A DNA stretch of 64,000 nucleotides from Micromonospora sp. HM5-17 (GTDB taxonomy: Bacteria > Actinomycetota > Actinomycetes > Mycobacteriales > Micromonosporaceae): the NCBI RefSeq assembly GCF_003762835.1, contig NZ_RJWA01000004.1, positions 186,001 through 250,000 of the forward strand. The letters run 5' to 3'. The position numbers and the translations under genes are program-made. Under the pieces are notes generated by a model. It had not been told where the DNA came from. It saw only the letters and a list, made by a program, of their open reading frames with translations, and searched no databases. Positions 12,011 through 21,158 of the stretch are shown piece by piece (position 1 is the stretch's first letter; each line of letters starts with the position of its first letter).

Positions 12011-12451
12011 ATGCTGGTCTTGAAATGGATCGGGGTCGGCGTCCTCGTCCTGTTCGCCGCGATCGCGGCGCTCTTCGTCCGCCGGGCGTGGGTCGCCCGG
12101 TCCGGCGGGATCATCCGGCTCAGTCTCCGCGTGTCGACGCTCCTCGACGGTCGGGGCTGGTCACCCGGGTTCGCGCGGCTCTCCGAGACCGAGCTGCGCT
12201 GGTACCGGATGTTCAGCTTTGCCCTGCGGCCGAAGCGGGTGCTGTCCCGGCGTGGTCTCGCGGTCGAGCGCCGGCGCCTGCCGGAGGGCCAGGAGCGGCT
12301 GATCATGCCCGCTGACTGGATCATCCTCCGCTGTACCAGCCACCAGGCCCCCGTGGAGATCGCGATGGCGAAGTCCACGCTCACCGGCTTCCTGTCCTGG
12401 CTCGAATCCGCCCCTCCGGGGGCGGTTTCTCATTTGGCGCTGCACGACTGA
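12011..12451 (+). CDS. DUF2550 family membrane-anchored protein
   Basis: This 146-residue protein has one N-terminal membrane helix (about 3-22) followed by a basic cytoplasmic domain containing ELRWYRMFSF, a typical pattern of the actinobacterial DUF2550 family. The gene follows atpC by 12 nt, as in many actinomycetes, but the family has no established function. It probably shares the atpC transcript. The 3' end runs into a two-way hairpin terminator before the opposing methyltransferase gene. Confidence 0.85.
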   Translation: MLVLKWIGVGVLVLFAAIAALFVRRAWVARSGGIIRLSLRVSTLLDGRGWSPGFARLSETELRWYRMFSFALRPKRVLSRRGLAVERRRLPEGQERLIMPADWIILRCTSHQAPVEIAMAKSTLTGFLSWLESAPPGAVSHLALHD

Positions 12452-12477
12452 GTAGCTGGCACCGCACGACGGAGGCC

Positions 12478-12507
12478 GACCGCCGTCGGTCCGGCCCGAC
12501 GGCGGTC
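12478..12507. terminator. 12-bp hairpin between convergent genes
   Basis: GACCGCCGTCGG and CCGACGGCGGTC pair perfectly around TCCGGC. The stem reaches into the last codon of the minus-strand methyltransferase gene and starts 27 nt after the DUF2550 stop, so it can serve both strands. Confidence 0.7.
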
Positions 12508-13135
12508 AGCGGTGCGGAGTGCCCGACTCCGCGCCGACTTCGTGCTGCCGGACCGGACGGCGGCAGTAGTAGACCACCGCCGGTGGCAGGTTGGCCCAGA
12601 CGGTGCTTCCGACCACGACCTCCTCGAAGAGGTCGCACAGCATCCGGTGCAGCCGCCGGGCCGGAGGCGCCCACCGGGCGTGCTGGTAGGCGAACGTGGT
12701 GAATGCGCCGTGATCGGCGAGCGACGCGACGACCGCGTCGAGGATCTGCCGCTGTCGCTCCGCCGTGAAGACGGCCCAGGGCAGCCCGCTGACGATCACC
12801 TCGGCCCGGGGGAGGTTTCGCGCGGCGAGTACGTGCGGTAGCGCCCCGGCGTCGGCCTGGATGACGTCGACCTCCGGGTACCCGCGCGCCAGCCGCTCGG
12901 CGAAGACGGGGTTGATCTCCACCGCGAGGTGCCGGCCCTGCCCGGCCAACCGGCGCTGGATGACCCGGGTGAAGGCCCCGGTGCCGGGTCCCAGCTCGAC
13001 GACCAGCGGCTGGCCGGTCCGCGGGATCGCGGCGGTGATCCGTTCGGCGAGGGGTTCGCTGCTGGGCGCCACGGCGCCGACCGCCCGAGGGTTACGTGCG
13101 AACTCGGTGAGGAACGAGATCATCTCGGTGGGCAC
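12506..13135 (-). CDS. Class I SAM methyltransferase, phospholipid N-methyltransferase/KsgA-like
   Basis: This 209-residue cytosolic protein has a Rossmann SAM domain: motif I is VVELGPGTGAFT (about 45-56), the acidic motif II is LAVEINP, and QADAGALP and IVSGLPWA follow. The NPRAVGAVAPSSEPLAERI opening is typical of the PmtA-like group that methylates phosphatidylethanolamine, and related to rRNA adenine dimethylases. SGLPW in place of the NxPY of nucleic-acid dimethylases argues for a lipid or small-molecule substrate. It is divergent from the two-component genes, with a 129-nt promoter region between them. Confidence 0.8.
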   Translation of the reverse strand: MPTEMISFLTEFARNPRAVGAVAPSSEPLAERITAAIPRTGQPLVVELGPGTGAFTRVIQRRLAGQGRHLAVEINPVFAERLARGYPEVDVIQADAGALPHVLAARNLPRAEVIVSGLPWAVFTAERQRQILDAVVASLADHGAFTTFAYQHARWAPPARRLHRMLCDLFEEVVVGSTVWANLPPAVVYYCRRPVRQHEVGAESGTPHR

Positions 13136-13264
13136 GGACCGAAGCTAGGCGAGAGTGCCCCGATTCGATGTCGTTCGCCCGGCCGATCCGCCGGCCACTC
13201 GGAGGAGGCGGCGTGTCCGGAGGCAGGAGCCGGCACCCCCGTCCCGGCTCCGTATCGTTGCCGC

Positions 13265-14509
13265 GTGCGAGAACCACGGAGCTGGTGGCCGGATGTCCTG
13301 ATGGGTCTCGTCGGCGGCCTCTTCGGGCTGGCCGACGTCGGCCGGCTGGTGGAGTGGAACGATCCGCTCGCACTGGCGGTCACGCTCGCCACGGTTCTGG
13401 CGCTGGTGGCGGTCCGCCGCTGGCCCTGGCCGGTGCTGGTCGTGCTGAGTGTCCTGATGGCCACCGCCGGAGCCTCGGCGCGGAGCGGGGACATCGCCCA
13501 ACTCGGCTCGATGGTCGCGGTGGGCCTGATCGCGTACAGCGCGACCTGGCCGGTGACCGCCGCGGCGTTCGGCCTGACGTACACGGCCTTGCTGGCGTAC
13601 ATGATCAGCCGGGAGGGACTGCTCCCCGGTCAGCAGGGATTCGTGCAGCTCGCCGGCTTCGCCCTGATCGCCGGGGCCCCGATCGCGTTGGGCCGCTACC
13701 TCGGTGGGCTGCGCCGGGCCGCCCAGGCGGCCGAGGAGCGGGCCCGCGAGGCCGAGGCGCAGCAGGAGGTCCAGACCCGGGCCGCCCGGCTGGCCGAGCG
13801 GACGGCGATCGCCCGGGACCTGCACGACATCGTCGCGCACCACGTCGGGGCCATCGCGTTGCAGGCGGGGGCGGCGCAGTACGCGGCCCAGCGCACCGGC
13901 CGGGTGGACGATGCCGTACAGGCGCTCGGGGAGCTGCGGGCCACCGCCGGCCAGGTGCTGGGCGAGCTGCGCGCGCTGCTCGAGGTGCTGCGGGATCCGG
14001 ACGCGGTGACGGCGGGTGGCCCGCCGATCGAGCCGGAGCAGCTCATAGTCGACGCGGAGCAGCGGGTCCGAGCCGCCGGAGTGGCGGTGCGGATGAGCGT
14101 GTCGGGCGACATCGGAGACGCCCCGCTGGTGGTCCGGACCACCGCGGCCCGGGTGGTGCAGGAGGGGTTGACCAACACCCTCAAGCACGCCGGTCCCGGG
14201 GCGAGCGCCTCGGTCGACGTACGGTCCGACGGCGACGGGCTGCTCGTCGAGGTGGTCGACAGCGGCCCCGAACACCCGCGCCCGGCGTTGCTCCCGCCCT
14301 CCGGGCACGGGCTGGCCGGGATGCGGGAGCGGGTACGGCTGCTCGGCGGCACCCTGCGCGCCGGCCCCACCGACGCCGGCGGGTGGCGACTCTCCGCCCG
14401 GCTGCCGATCCCGGAGAAGTCGGCGTGCCAACCGGCGGCGTCCGAACCGGCGGCGACGGCGACGGCCCGGTCGATCCCGCACGAACCGGCCGGGTGGCAG
14501 GGCCGATGA
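13265..14509 (+). CDS. NarL-type sensor histidine kinase
   Basis: This 414-residue membrane kinase has four or more N-terminal transmembrane segments (about 5-150) without a large extracellular loop, then a short coiled coil (about 152-180). A HisKA_3 dimerization domain follows with the phospho-acceptor His187 in RDLHDIVAHH, then an HATPase domain with QEGLTNTLKHA as N-box and GHGLAGMRERVRLLGG as G-box. The absence of an extracytoplasmic sensor suggests sensing within or at the membrane. GTG at 13265 was chosen because earlier in-frame codons fall in the divergent promoter region. It overlaps the response regulator start by ATGA, so the pair is coupled. Confidence 0.93.
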   Translation: MREPRSWWPDVLMGLVGGLFGLADVGRLVEWNDPLALAVTLATVLALVAVRRWPWPVLVVLSVLMATAGASARSGDIAQLGSMVAVGLIAYSATWPVTAAAFGLTYTALLAYMISREGLLPGQQGFVQLAGFALIAGAPIALGRYLGGLRRAAQAAEERAREAEAQQEVQTRAARLAERTAIARDLHDIVAHHVGAIALQAGAAQYAAQRTGRVDDAVQALGELRATAGQVLGELRALLEVLRDPDAVTAGGPPIEPEQLIVDAEQRVRAAGVAVRMSVSGDIGDAPLVVRTTAARVVQEGLTNTLKHAGPGASASVDVRSDGDGLLVEVVDSGPEHPRPALLPPSGHGLAGMRERVRLLGGTLRAGPTDAGGWRLSARLPIPEKSACQPAASEPAATATARSIPHEPAGWQGR

Positions 14510-15366
14510 TCCGGGTGCTCGTCGTGGACGACCAGGCTCTGGTCCGGGCCGGGGTCACGCTGCTGCTGCGGACCGCCGAGGGCTTCGACATCGTCGGCGA
14601 GGCCGGAGACGGCCGGGAGGCGGTACGGCTGGCCGAGCGGCTGCGCCCGGACGTGGTGCTGATGGACCTGCGGATGCCCCGGATGGACGGGATCGAGGCG
14701 ACCCGCCGGATCCTGGAGCAGCATCCGCGGACCCGGGTGCTGGTCCTCACCACCTTCGCCGACGACGCGGACATTTACGGCGCGCTCGGCGCCGGTGCGA
14801 TCGGGTACCTGGTCAAGGACGGCGCCCCGGAGGACCTCGTCGAGGCGGTCGGCCGGGCGGCGCGGGGCGAGCCCCTGCTGGCGTCACCGGTGCTGTCCCG
14901 GATCGTCAGCCGGGCCCTGCGTGCGCACACCCAGGAGACCGAGCGGGAGGCGGACAACGCCCGCTGGTCGGCCCGACGGCTGCTCAGCAGCCGGGAGCGG
15001 GAGGTACTGGCGCTGGTCGGCGCCGGGCTCTCCAACGCCGAGATCGCCGCCCGGTTGCACGTCGGCGTCACCACCGTCAAGACCCACGTCTCGGCGGCGA
15101 TGGAGAAGCTCGGGCTGCGGAACCGGGTGCAGGCGGCGGTGGTCGCGCACCGCCTCGGCCTCGTTGACGACGACTTCCAGCCGGTCGATCCGGACGCCCC
15201 GGCCCGCGGCGGTCCGGGTCGGAGCGCTCCCGGCGACTCCTCCGACTGGGCCGCCGGCACGGTGGGCGGCGACTACGGCCCGGCGGAGTCCGGCGTGGGC
15301 GGCGGGCCCGCCACCCCGCTCCGCGACGGTGCCGACCGGGGCGGCGTGGAGCGGTGCGAGGCGTGA
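14506..15366 (+). CDS. NarL/LuxR-family response regulator
   Basis: This is the DNA-binding partner of the preceding kinase. The receiver domain (about 1-120) has the acidic pair DD at 8-9, phospho-acceptor Asp54 in LMDLRMP, and the switch Lys in GYLVKD. The LuxR-type helix-turn-helix (about 150-212) contains LSSREREVLALVGAGLSNAE and TVKTHVSAAMEKL. At 286 residues it carries a Gly/Asp/Ala-rich tail of about 60 residues not usual in this family, probably disordered. No obvious target operon adjoins, so the regulon is unknown. Confidence 0.93.
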   Translation: MIRVLVVDDQALVRAGVTLLLRTAEGFDIVGEAGDGREAVRLAERLRPDVVLMDLRMPRMDGIEATRRILEQHPRTRVLVLTTFADDADIYGALGAGAIGYLVKDGAPEDLVEAVGRAARGEPLLASPVLSRIVSRALRAHTQETEREADNARWSARRLLSSREREVLALVGAGLSNAEIAARLHVGVTTVKTHVSAAMEKLGLRNRVQAAVVAHRLGLVDDDFQPVDPDAPARGGPGRSAPGDSSDWAAGTVGGDYGPAESGVGGGPATPLRDGADRGGVERCEA

Positions 15367-15888
15367 GTCGGACCGGAGCGGCTCCCGCAGGCTGGTCCGC
15401 GGCGGACGGGTATTCGGAGCCCGGTCGGGCGATCGACGCGCGACGTCGCCGTCTCCGTCGGGAGGCGTCCCCACCTCCGGCCACCTGGCGGAGCCGGTAC
15501 GGCCGCCGGTACGACGTGTCGACCGGCGCCGTGGGGGCACCGTGGAGGGGTGGGATTCGTCAACGCGATCGTCGGCAACCGTGTCGTGCTGCCGTCCGGG
15601 TGGCGGTGTTCCGCCACCGCGGTGTCGCACGTCACCGGGGCGCGGGTGCTGGCCGCCGTCCTCGTCCCGGTCGCCGGCGCCCTGCTCGCCGCGGCCGTCC
15701 TGCTCTGGGGGCGCCGCCGACCGCGGGTCCGGGCCGCCCGGTGGTCCGGTCACCGCCCCGGGGCGCCGGCCGCCCCGCGGGCCCGCTGCCGGGTGGGCCG
15801 CCGTGGCGGCCCATCGCTGCGGCAACCCCGCCGGCCTGCCGGCCCGGCGACCCGGCGCCCCTTCCCGGTCGGCCGGGCCCGGGAGCGG
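15367..15888. other. 522-nt stretch without a convincing gene
   Basis: It lies between the response regulator and the opposing VOC gene. One plus-strand frame (GTG at 15550 to a stop at 15912) encodes a hydrophobic stretch, VLAAVLVPVAGALLAAAVLL, after a short leader, but its second half reads as Arg/Pro/Ala-rich noise typical of non-coding high-GC DNA, and a purine run abuts the GTG with no spacing. I therefore do not call a gene, though a small one-helix membrane protein is possible. No other structure stands out. Confidence 0.4.
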
Positions 15889-16338
15889 TCAGCGGCCGAC
15901 CGGCGGGACTGAGGCGCAGAGTTCCACCTCGAACCCGGACTCGTCGGCCAGGTAGCCGGCGTAGGTGTCGGGCCCGCCGGCATGCGGGTAACGGTCGGCG
16001 AAGAGCGGCGTCCACCCGTACGCGGCGGCGTCGGCGACCAGCCGGTCCACCGTGGCGGGCGGGCCGGCGTGCAGGGCCAGGTGGTTGAGGCCGGGGGCGA
16101 GCCGGTCGTATCGACGCGACGACATCGCGGTCGACTCCTCCAGGACGAGGTACGTGTGGCCGAGCCGCCAGGAGCGTCCGGCCGGCCAGCTCTGGTACGG
16201 CGTCCAGCCCAGCTCGCCGAGGAGCCACCCCCAGCTCCGGACGGTCCGCGCCAGGTCCGGTACCCAGAGTTCGACGTGGTGGAGCCCGCCGACCGGTGGG
16301 CTGTCGTCAGCGCTGCCCACCGGGCACCCATACCACAT
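15889..16338 (-). CDS. VOC (glyoxalase/bleomycin-resistance fold) protein
   Basis: This 149-residue single-domain protein has paired beta-alpha-beta-beta-beta modules. The first begins GLHHVELWVPDLARTV with a metal-ligand-type His/Glu, and the second ends NLALHAGPPATVDRL followed by DESGFEVEL, the usual Glu-bearing last strand. Such proteins bind a divalent metal and act as lyases, dioxygenases or drug-binding proteins; the substrate cannot be deduced. The ATG overlaps the last 32 nt of the adenosyltransferase gene; a GTG at 16320 would cut the overlap to 14 nt. Coupled translation with that gene is likely. Confidence 0.82.
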   Translation of the reverse strand: MWYGCPVGSADDSPPVGGLHHVELWVPDLARTVRSWGWLLGELGWTPYQSWPAGRSWRLGHTYLVLEESTAMSSRRYDRLAPGLNHLALHAGPPATVDRLVADAAAYGWTPLFADRYPHAGGPDTYAGYLADESGFEVELCASVPPVGR

Positions 16339-16879
16339 CTCCGTCCGGATTTGCCGTTCTTGCCAGGATGAACAGCAGATCCGAGAGACGGTTGAGATAC
16401 TTTGCCGGAAGAGGGCTGGTCCGATCCGGTTCGTGGCTGATGAGTGCCCAGGCCGCGCGCTCCGCGCGCCGGGCGACCGTACGTGCCACGTGCAACAGCG
16501 CCGCGCCTGGGGTGCCGCCGGGCAGAACGAAGGAGTCGAGCTTGGCCAGTTCCGCGTTGAACTCGTCGCACCAGCCCTCCAGGCGGTGCACGTACTCCTC
16601 GGTGACCCGCAGTGGCGGGTACGCCGGCTCCGGCTCGACGGGGTTGGCGAGGTCGGCCCCGACGTCGAAGAGATCGTTCTGGATCCGACCGAGGACGGAG
16701 CGGATCCGCTCGTCGAGCTGGCCGAGGGCGAGTGCCACGCCGATCGCCGCGTTGCACTCGTCGACGTCGGCGTACGCGGCTATCCGCGGATCCGTCTTCG
16801 CGACCTGCTCGTTGTTGACCAGCCTGGTGGTGCCGGTGTCGCCGGCCCTGGTGTAGATGCGCGTGAGGTGGACGGCCAT
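16307..16879 (-). CDS. ATP:cob(I)alamin adenosyltransferase, PduO type
   Basis: This cytosolic enzyme transfers the adenosyl group of ATP to reduced corrinoid, making adenosylcobalamin. The 190-residue protein has the PduO signatures: [11 protein letters not shown] near the N-terminus (ATP loop), the adjacent [10 protein letters not shown], and the C-terminal [39 protein letters not shown] is split by the family's conserved RxxxRRAE. The start at 16879 was chosen because [14 protein letters not shown] matches the family; a longer open frame upstream lies in the murA promoter region. Its place beside murA and atp is common in actinobacteria. Confidence 0.94.
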   Translation of the reverse strand: MAVHLTRIYTRAGDTGTTRLVNNEQVAKTDPRIAAYADVDECNAAIGVALALGQLDERIRSVLGRIQNDLFDVGADLANPVEPEPAYPPLRVTEEYVHRLEGWCDEFNAELAKLDSFVLPGGTPGAALLHVARTVARRAERAAWALISHEPDRTSPLPAKYLNRLSDLLFILARTANPDGDVVWVPGGQR

Positions 16880-16997
16880 GAGGCACAGCGTACGGACATC
16901 GGCGCCGACCGCCACGTCTCGGCCGGACCCGGCGACCGGGGCCGGGCCGGTGCGGGGGTGGTGGGGCCGCACGGCGCCGGACGACGACGAATCTACG

Positions 16998-18404
16998 ATG
17001 TGCGACGTGGACGTGATCAGGGTCAGCGGGGGCGCGCGGCTGACGGGCCAGGTCCACGTCGTCGGCGCGAAGAACTCGGCTCTGAAGCTGATGGCCGCGG
17101 CCCTGCTCGCCCCCGGGCGAAGCATGATCACCAATGTGCCGCGGATCACCGATATCGCGATCATGGGCGAGGTGCTTCGCCGGCTCGGCTGTGACGTCTC
17201 GTTCGTCGACGACGTGGTGACTCCGGCCGGCGACGTCGCGGGCGGTCCCACCGGTGCCGGACCGGCGCCCGGTGGGGGTTCGGCGGCGGGCGGGACGGGG
17301 ACGCCCGGTGCCGGCGGGGCGCGCTCCTGCGCCGTGGTCATCGACGTTCCCGAGGCGCCGGGCACCGAGGCGGACTACGACCTGGTCCGTCGGTTGCGCG
17401 CCTCGATCTGCGTGCTTGGCCCGCTGCTGGCCCGCCGTGGCTACGTTCGGGTGGCGCACCCGGGCGGTGACGCGATCGGCTCCCGAGGGCTGGACATGCA
17501 CGTGGCCGGCCTGGCCCGGATGGGCGCCGACATCTCGGGGGAGCACGGCTTCGTCATCGCCTCGGCGCCCGGAGGACTGCACGGTGCGACCATCTGGCTC
17601 GACTTCCCCAGCGTCGGCGCCACCGAGAACCTGGTGATGGCGGCGGTGCTGGCCAAGGGAAACACCGAGATCGACAACGCTGCCCGCGAGCCCGAGATCG
17701 TGGACCTCTGCACGATGCTGAACCGGATGGGGGCCCGGATCGAGGGCGCCGGCTCCTCGACGCTGCGGATCGAGGGCGTCACCGAGCTGCACCCGGTGAC
17801 CCATGCCACGGTCGGGGACCGGATCGTCGCCGGGACCTGGGCCTTCGCGGCGGCGATGACCCGGGGCGACGTGACGGTGACCGGGGCGAGCCCGGCCTTC
17901 CTGGAGATCGCACTCGACAAGCTGGTCTCCGCCGGCTGCCAGGTGGAGACCGGGACGGACACCTTCCGGGTCCAGATGGACCGTCGACCCTCCGCGGTCG
18001 ACGTGGTGACCCTGCCGTTCCCCGGGTTCGCCACCGACCTGCTGCCGATGGCGATCGGCCTGGCCTCGGTGAGCGAGGGTGCCTCGCTGGTCACCGAGAA
18101 CATCTTCGACGGCCGGTTCATGTTCGTGAACGAGATGGCTCGGCTGGGCGCGGACATCAAGACCGACGGACACCACGCGGTGGTCCGGGGCCGGGAGCGG
18201 CTGTCCAGTGCGCCGGTACGGGCCACCGACATCCGGGCCGGCGCCGGCCTGGTGATCGCCGGGCTCTGCGCCGACGGCGTCACCGAGGTCTCGCACGTCC
18301 ACCACGTGGACCGTGGCTATCCCGACTTCGTCTCCGACCTGCGGGCGCTCGGGGTCGAGGTGGAGCGGGACACCGCACCGGAGGAGCCGGCGTTCACGCT
18401 GTGA
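16998..18404 (+). CDS. murA: UDP-N-acetylglucosamine 1-carboxyvinyltransferase (MurA)
   Basis: MurA adds enolpyruvyl from PEP to UDP-GlcNAc, the first committed step of peptidoglycan synthesis. The 468-residue protein has [15 protein letters not shown] at the N-terminus with the conserved Lys-Asn pair, GFATDLLPM with the catalytic Asp, and [13 protein letters not shown]. In the mobile loop [15 protein letters not shown] an Asp (about residue 158) replaces the usual Cys; in mycobacteria the same swap makes MurA insensitive to fosfomycin. A Gly/Pro/Ala-rich insertion at about 74-109 is absent from typical MurA. The start codon is uncertain: ATG 16998 or GTG 17007, with no clear ribosome site. 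Confidence 0.96.
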   Translation: MCDVDVIRVSGGARLTGQVHVVGAKNSALKLMAAALLAPGRSMITNVPRITDIAIMGEVLRRLGCDVSFVDDVVTPAGDVAGGPTGAGPAPGGGSAAGGTGTPGAGGARSCAVVIDVPEAPGTEADYDLVRRLRASICVLGPLLARRGYVRVAHPGGDAIGSRGLDMHVAGLARMGADISGEHGFVIASAPGGLHGATIWLDFPSVGATENLVMAAVLAKGNTEIDNAAREPEIVDLCTMLNRMGARIEGAGSSTLRIEGVTELHPVTHATVGDRIVAGTWAFAAAMTRGDVTVTGASPAFLEIALDKLVSAGCQVETGTDTFRVQMDRRPSAVDVVTLPFPGFATDLLPMAIGLASVSEGASLVTENIFDGRFMFVNEMARLGADIKTDGHHAVVRGRERLSSAPVRATDIRAGAGLVIAGLCADGVTEVSHVHHVDRGYPDFVSDLRALGVEVERDTAPEEPAFTL

Positions 18405-18440
18405 CCGGCCGGCCCCGACGGTGGCGGCGCCACCGGCCGG
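18405..18440. terminator. Nested inverted repeat between convergent genes
   Basis: An inner stem GGTGGC/GCCACC (18420-18434) is flanked by CCGGCC and GGCCGG. It begins right after the murA stop and ends just before the opposing gene's stop at 18442, so it fills the whole 37-nt intergenic space and can end both transcripts. Confidence 0.6.
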
Positions 18441-18441
18441 C

Positions 18442-19917
18442 TCACCAGCGCCAGGCGCGCCAGACCAGAAGGTCCGGATGCCGGTCGCGTACCGCCGCGC
18501 CGGCCTGACGGGCGATGCGACCGAGCAGCGGGACGGCGAACCAGAGCAGCACCAGGGCGTAGCAGGCCAGGGTGACGCGCTGCAGCCCGGTGAGGGTCGG
18601 GGTCTCGACCAGGGGTGCCCACAACGGGCTGTACTCCGGTGTGAAGTGGCAGAGCGCCTCCAGGTACCAGTTGTTGTCGTAGCAGATCCGGGGCCGGACC
18701 TGTCCGTACACCAGGCTGTTCGCCGCTCCCCAGACGGAGAGGAGGACGGCCGCCAGGGTGCCGAGGTTCGCCCACGGCCCGGCCCGTTCGGCGCGTACGC
18801 AGACGGCCAGCGCCAGGGACGCCGGGAGGATGGCGAGGAGGAAGAACCGCGGTCCCCAGTACAGGCCGCCGTACCAGCTCCACCACGGGGCGTAGACCAG
18901 CACGAGCCCGGCCACGAAGACCGTCCAGAGCAGCCAGATCGACCAGACGTCGACCGGTTCGGCGCACCCTCCCGGACCGGACGCGACCGGCCGTGCCCGG
19001 TCCGGCGTACCCTCCGCCTCCCGCACCCGTCGTCGTAGGGGCAGGAAGAGCCCGGGGGTGAACCAGAGCAGCCCCTTGCCGAACGAGAAGAGGATGGCGA
19101 CGACCCCGAGCGGAAACGGGTAGGAGAAGCCGGGCTCACCGGAGTACGGCATGACCGTCCGGCCGCCGCTGCTGCCGGCGTAGGAGCTGTGCAGGGGATC
19201 GTCGAACCGGAGCCACGCCTCGCCCATGACCAGTGCGAGGGCGGCCAGCGGCACCAGGAGGTAGCGCAACCGTCTCGTCCGGAGACAGAGGAGGCCGGCG
19301 ACGAGGCCGAGCCCCGCGAGGGTCGCGGGCGTGTTGGCGACCCCGAGCACCACCGCGACCCAGCCGGCGCTCCGGGTCCAGCGGCCCGTTCCGGGCAGCG
19401 TCGCGGCGAGCAGTCCCACCCCGACGGTCACCATCGTGAAGACCTCGCCGTAGAAGTCCTGCACGTGCGCGGCGATCATGCTGCCCGCGACCAGGAACAG
19501 CAGGAAGCGGCGGAGCAGCGCGGCGTCCATCCGGTCGCGGAGCAGGCCGTGGAGCGCGGCCAGCCCGAGCACGAAGAGGACGAGGTTGTACTGCGCCACC
19601 ACGTGCCGCGGGTCGCCGAGCCACCGGCCGAGCCACTCGAGCGGGGCGGCGAAGAGCGGCCCGATCAGCGAGTACGGCACCTGTGACCACTGCCGCTGGT
19701 CGAGGAGTTGGAGGAGCGCCTGGTAGCGCGCGAGGCCGTCGCCCATCATGGCCGGGCGCGGGGTGACCGCCAGGAGCGCCAGGCCGATCCCGATCAGCGT
19801 CGACTCCACCAGCGCCGCCACCCGCCCGCCGGTCCGGCCGGTCGGTGTGGGCGCTGCCGTCCGGCGGTCCGGTTCGTCCGGCCCCTGCCGGACGTCCTCG
19901 GTCGCCGGTGCGCCCAT
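18442..19917 (-). CDS. Polytopic membrane protein, GT-C-type glycosyltransferase-like
   Basis: This 491-residue protein has a cytoplasmic Pro/Thr-rich tail (about 1-32) and roughly ten membrane helices. MGDGLARYQALLQLLDQRQW follows the first helix, where GT-C mannosyl/glucosyltransferases carry acidic residues, and a central large loop has FSFGKGLLWFTPGLFLPL. No diagnostic GT-C motif is certain, so substrate and even catalysis are unproven. The ATG at 19917 was chosen because AAGGAGGAG lies 4 nt upstream; a longer frame lacks a ribosome site. It is divergent from the hydroxyacyl-CoA dehydrogenase gene. Confidence 0.7.
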   Translation of the reverse strand: MGAPATEDVRQGPDEPDRRTAAPTPTGRTGGRVAALVESTLIGIGLALLAVTPRPAMMGDGLARYQALLQLLDQRQWSQVPYSLIGPLFAAPLEWLGRWLGDPRHVVAQYNLVLFVLGLAALHGLLRDRMDAALLRRFLLFLVAGSMIAAHVQDFYGEVFTMVTVGVGLLAATLPGTGRWTRSAGWVAVVLGVANTPATLAGLGLVAGLLCLRTRRLRYLLVPLAALALVMGEAWLRFDDPLHSSYAGSSGGRTVMPYSGEPGFSYPFPLGVVAILFSFGKGLLWFTPGLFLPLRRRVREAEGTPDRARPVASGPGGCAEPVDVWSIWLLWTVFVAGLVLVYAPWWSWYGGLYWGPRFFLLAILPASLALAVCVRAERAGPWANLGTLAAVLLSVWGAANSLVYGQVRPRICYDNNWYLEALCHFTPEYSPLWAPLVETPTLTGLQRVTLACYALVLLWFAVPLLGRIARQAGAAVRDRHPDLLVWRAWRW

Positions 19918-20103
19918 GGGCTCCTCCTTCGGTGCCGGCGGGTCCCTGCCGCGACGGCTGCCCGCAAGCGGTGCCAACATCGACTATCGGCTATGCGTGG
20001 GTACGTGGGCAACCTTCGCTCGGCCATCTCGGGGCGGCAGAGCGCCCGACCGAGTGACCGTTAAGGTGCTCGCAGGACACAAGCCAGCCGGAGGAGTGAG
20101 CAC

Positions 20104-20952
20104 ATGGCGGGTCGACTCGCGGTCATCGGGGCCGGTCTGATGGGTTCGGGCATCGCCCAGGTCGCGGCGCAGGCGGGATGGCAGGTGACGCTGCGGGACC
20201 TGGACGACGCCGCCACCAGCCGGGGACTGGACGCCATCCGTACGTCGCTGGGGAAGTTCGCCGCCAAGGGCGTGATCGGGGCGGAGGAGGTCGAGACGAC
20301 CCTGGCCCGGATCAGCCCCACCACCGAGCTGGAGGCGGCGGCCGACGCCGACATCGTGGTCGAGGCGGTCTTCGAGCGGCTGGAGGTCAAGCAGGAGGTG
20401 TTCCGGGAGCTGGACCGGATCTGCGCGCCCGGCGCCGTACTCGCCACCAACACCTCGGCGATCCCGATCACCCAGATCGCGGCGGTGACCCAGCGGCCCG
20501 AGTCGGTGGTCGGCACCCACTTCTTCTCACCGGTACCGATGATGAAGCTCTGCGAGTTGGTCCGCGGCTACAAGACCAGCGACGAGACGCTGGCCACCGC
20601 CCGCGCCTTCGCGGAGGGGATCGGCAAGACCGTGGTGGTGGTGAACCGGGACATCGCCGGCTTCGTCACGACCCGGCTGATCACCGCGCTGGTGATGGAG
20701 GCGGTCAGGCTCGTCGAGTCCGGGGTGATCTCGGCGGAGGACCTGGACACGGCCTGCAGGCTCGGCTTCGGGCACGCGATGGGTCCGCTGGCCACCACCG
20801 ACCTGACCGGGGTCGACGTCCTGCTGCACGCGACCCGGAACATCTACACCGAGACCGCCGACGAGAAGTTCTTTCCCCCGGAGCTGCTCCAGCGGATGGT
20901 CGCCGCCGGTGACCTGGGGCGGAAGACGGGTCGGGGCTTCTACACGTACTGA
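20104..20952 (+). CDS. 3-hydroxyacyl/3-hydroxybutyryl-CoA dehydrogenase
   Basis: This NAD(P)-dependent enzyme oxidizes or reduces 3-hydroxyacyl-CoA in fatty acid or polyhydroxybutyrate metabolism. The 282-residue protein begins with the dinucleotide fold AVIGAGLMGSGIAQ. It has the catalytic His in VVGTHFFSPVPMMKLCELV, the NRDIAGFVTTRL linker and the C-terminal GHAMGPLATTDLTGVDVLL, and ends GRKTGRGFYTY as in HbdA/FadB2 types. AGCCGGAGGAG precedes the ATG. It stands alone. A second, double-length member of the family lies at 27.5 kb. Confidence 0.95.
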   Translation: MAGRLAVIGAGLMGSGIAQVAAQAGWQVTLRDLDDAATSRGLDAIRTSLGKFAAKGVIGAEEVETTLARISPTTELEAAADADIVVEAVFERLEVKQEVFRELDRICAPGAVLATNTSAIPITQIAAVTQRPESVVGTHFFSPVPMMKLCELVRGYKTSDETLATARAFAEGIGKTVVVVNRDIAGFVTTRLITALVMEAVRLVESGVISAEDLDTACRLGFGHAMGPLATTDLTGVDVLLHATRNIYTETADEKFFPPELLQRMVAAGDLGRKTGRGFYTY

Positions 20953-20988
20953 TCGGCCGGATCGGCGCCCCGGGCGGCCGGCGCTCCT

Positions 20989-21012
20989 CGGCGGGCCCGC
21001 ACGGGCCCGCCG
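20989..21012. terminator. GC-rich hairpin after the hydroxyacyl-CoA dehydrogenase gene
   Basis: CGGCGGGCCCG and CGGGCCCGCCG are complementary with only CA between them (effective loop GCAC). It lies 37 nt past the stop in a 206-nt convergent spacer that shows no other gene and is a likely terminator. Confidence 0.6.
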
Positions 21013-21158
21013 CGGGGGCGGCCTCCGCCGCCGGCACCACCGTTCCCCGGACCGGCGGGGCACCGGGTCCCGCCCCGGACGAACGGACCCGGACGGCGTC
21101 GCGGGCAGCCGGCGGGCGGGCCCGGCGTCCCGCGACCCGAGGGGTACGACCGTGTGGT

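Noticed and set aside
15550-15912. Possible small membrane protein
   Set aside because: One hydrophobic stretch but noisy second half, poorly spaced ribosome site and overlap with the opposite gene; reported only as a non-coding stretch.
15750-19139. 1129-codon minus-strand frame across VOC, adenosyltransferase and murA
   Set aside because: Composition is Arg/Pro/Gly-biased and it crosses several clear genes in both directions; no recognisable domain.
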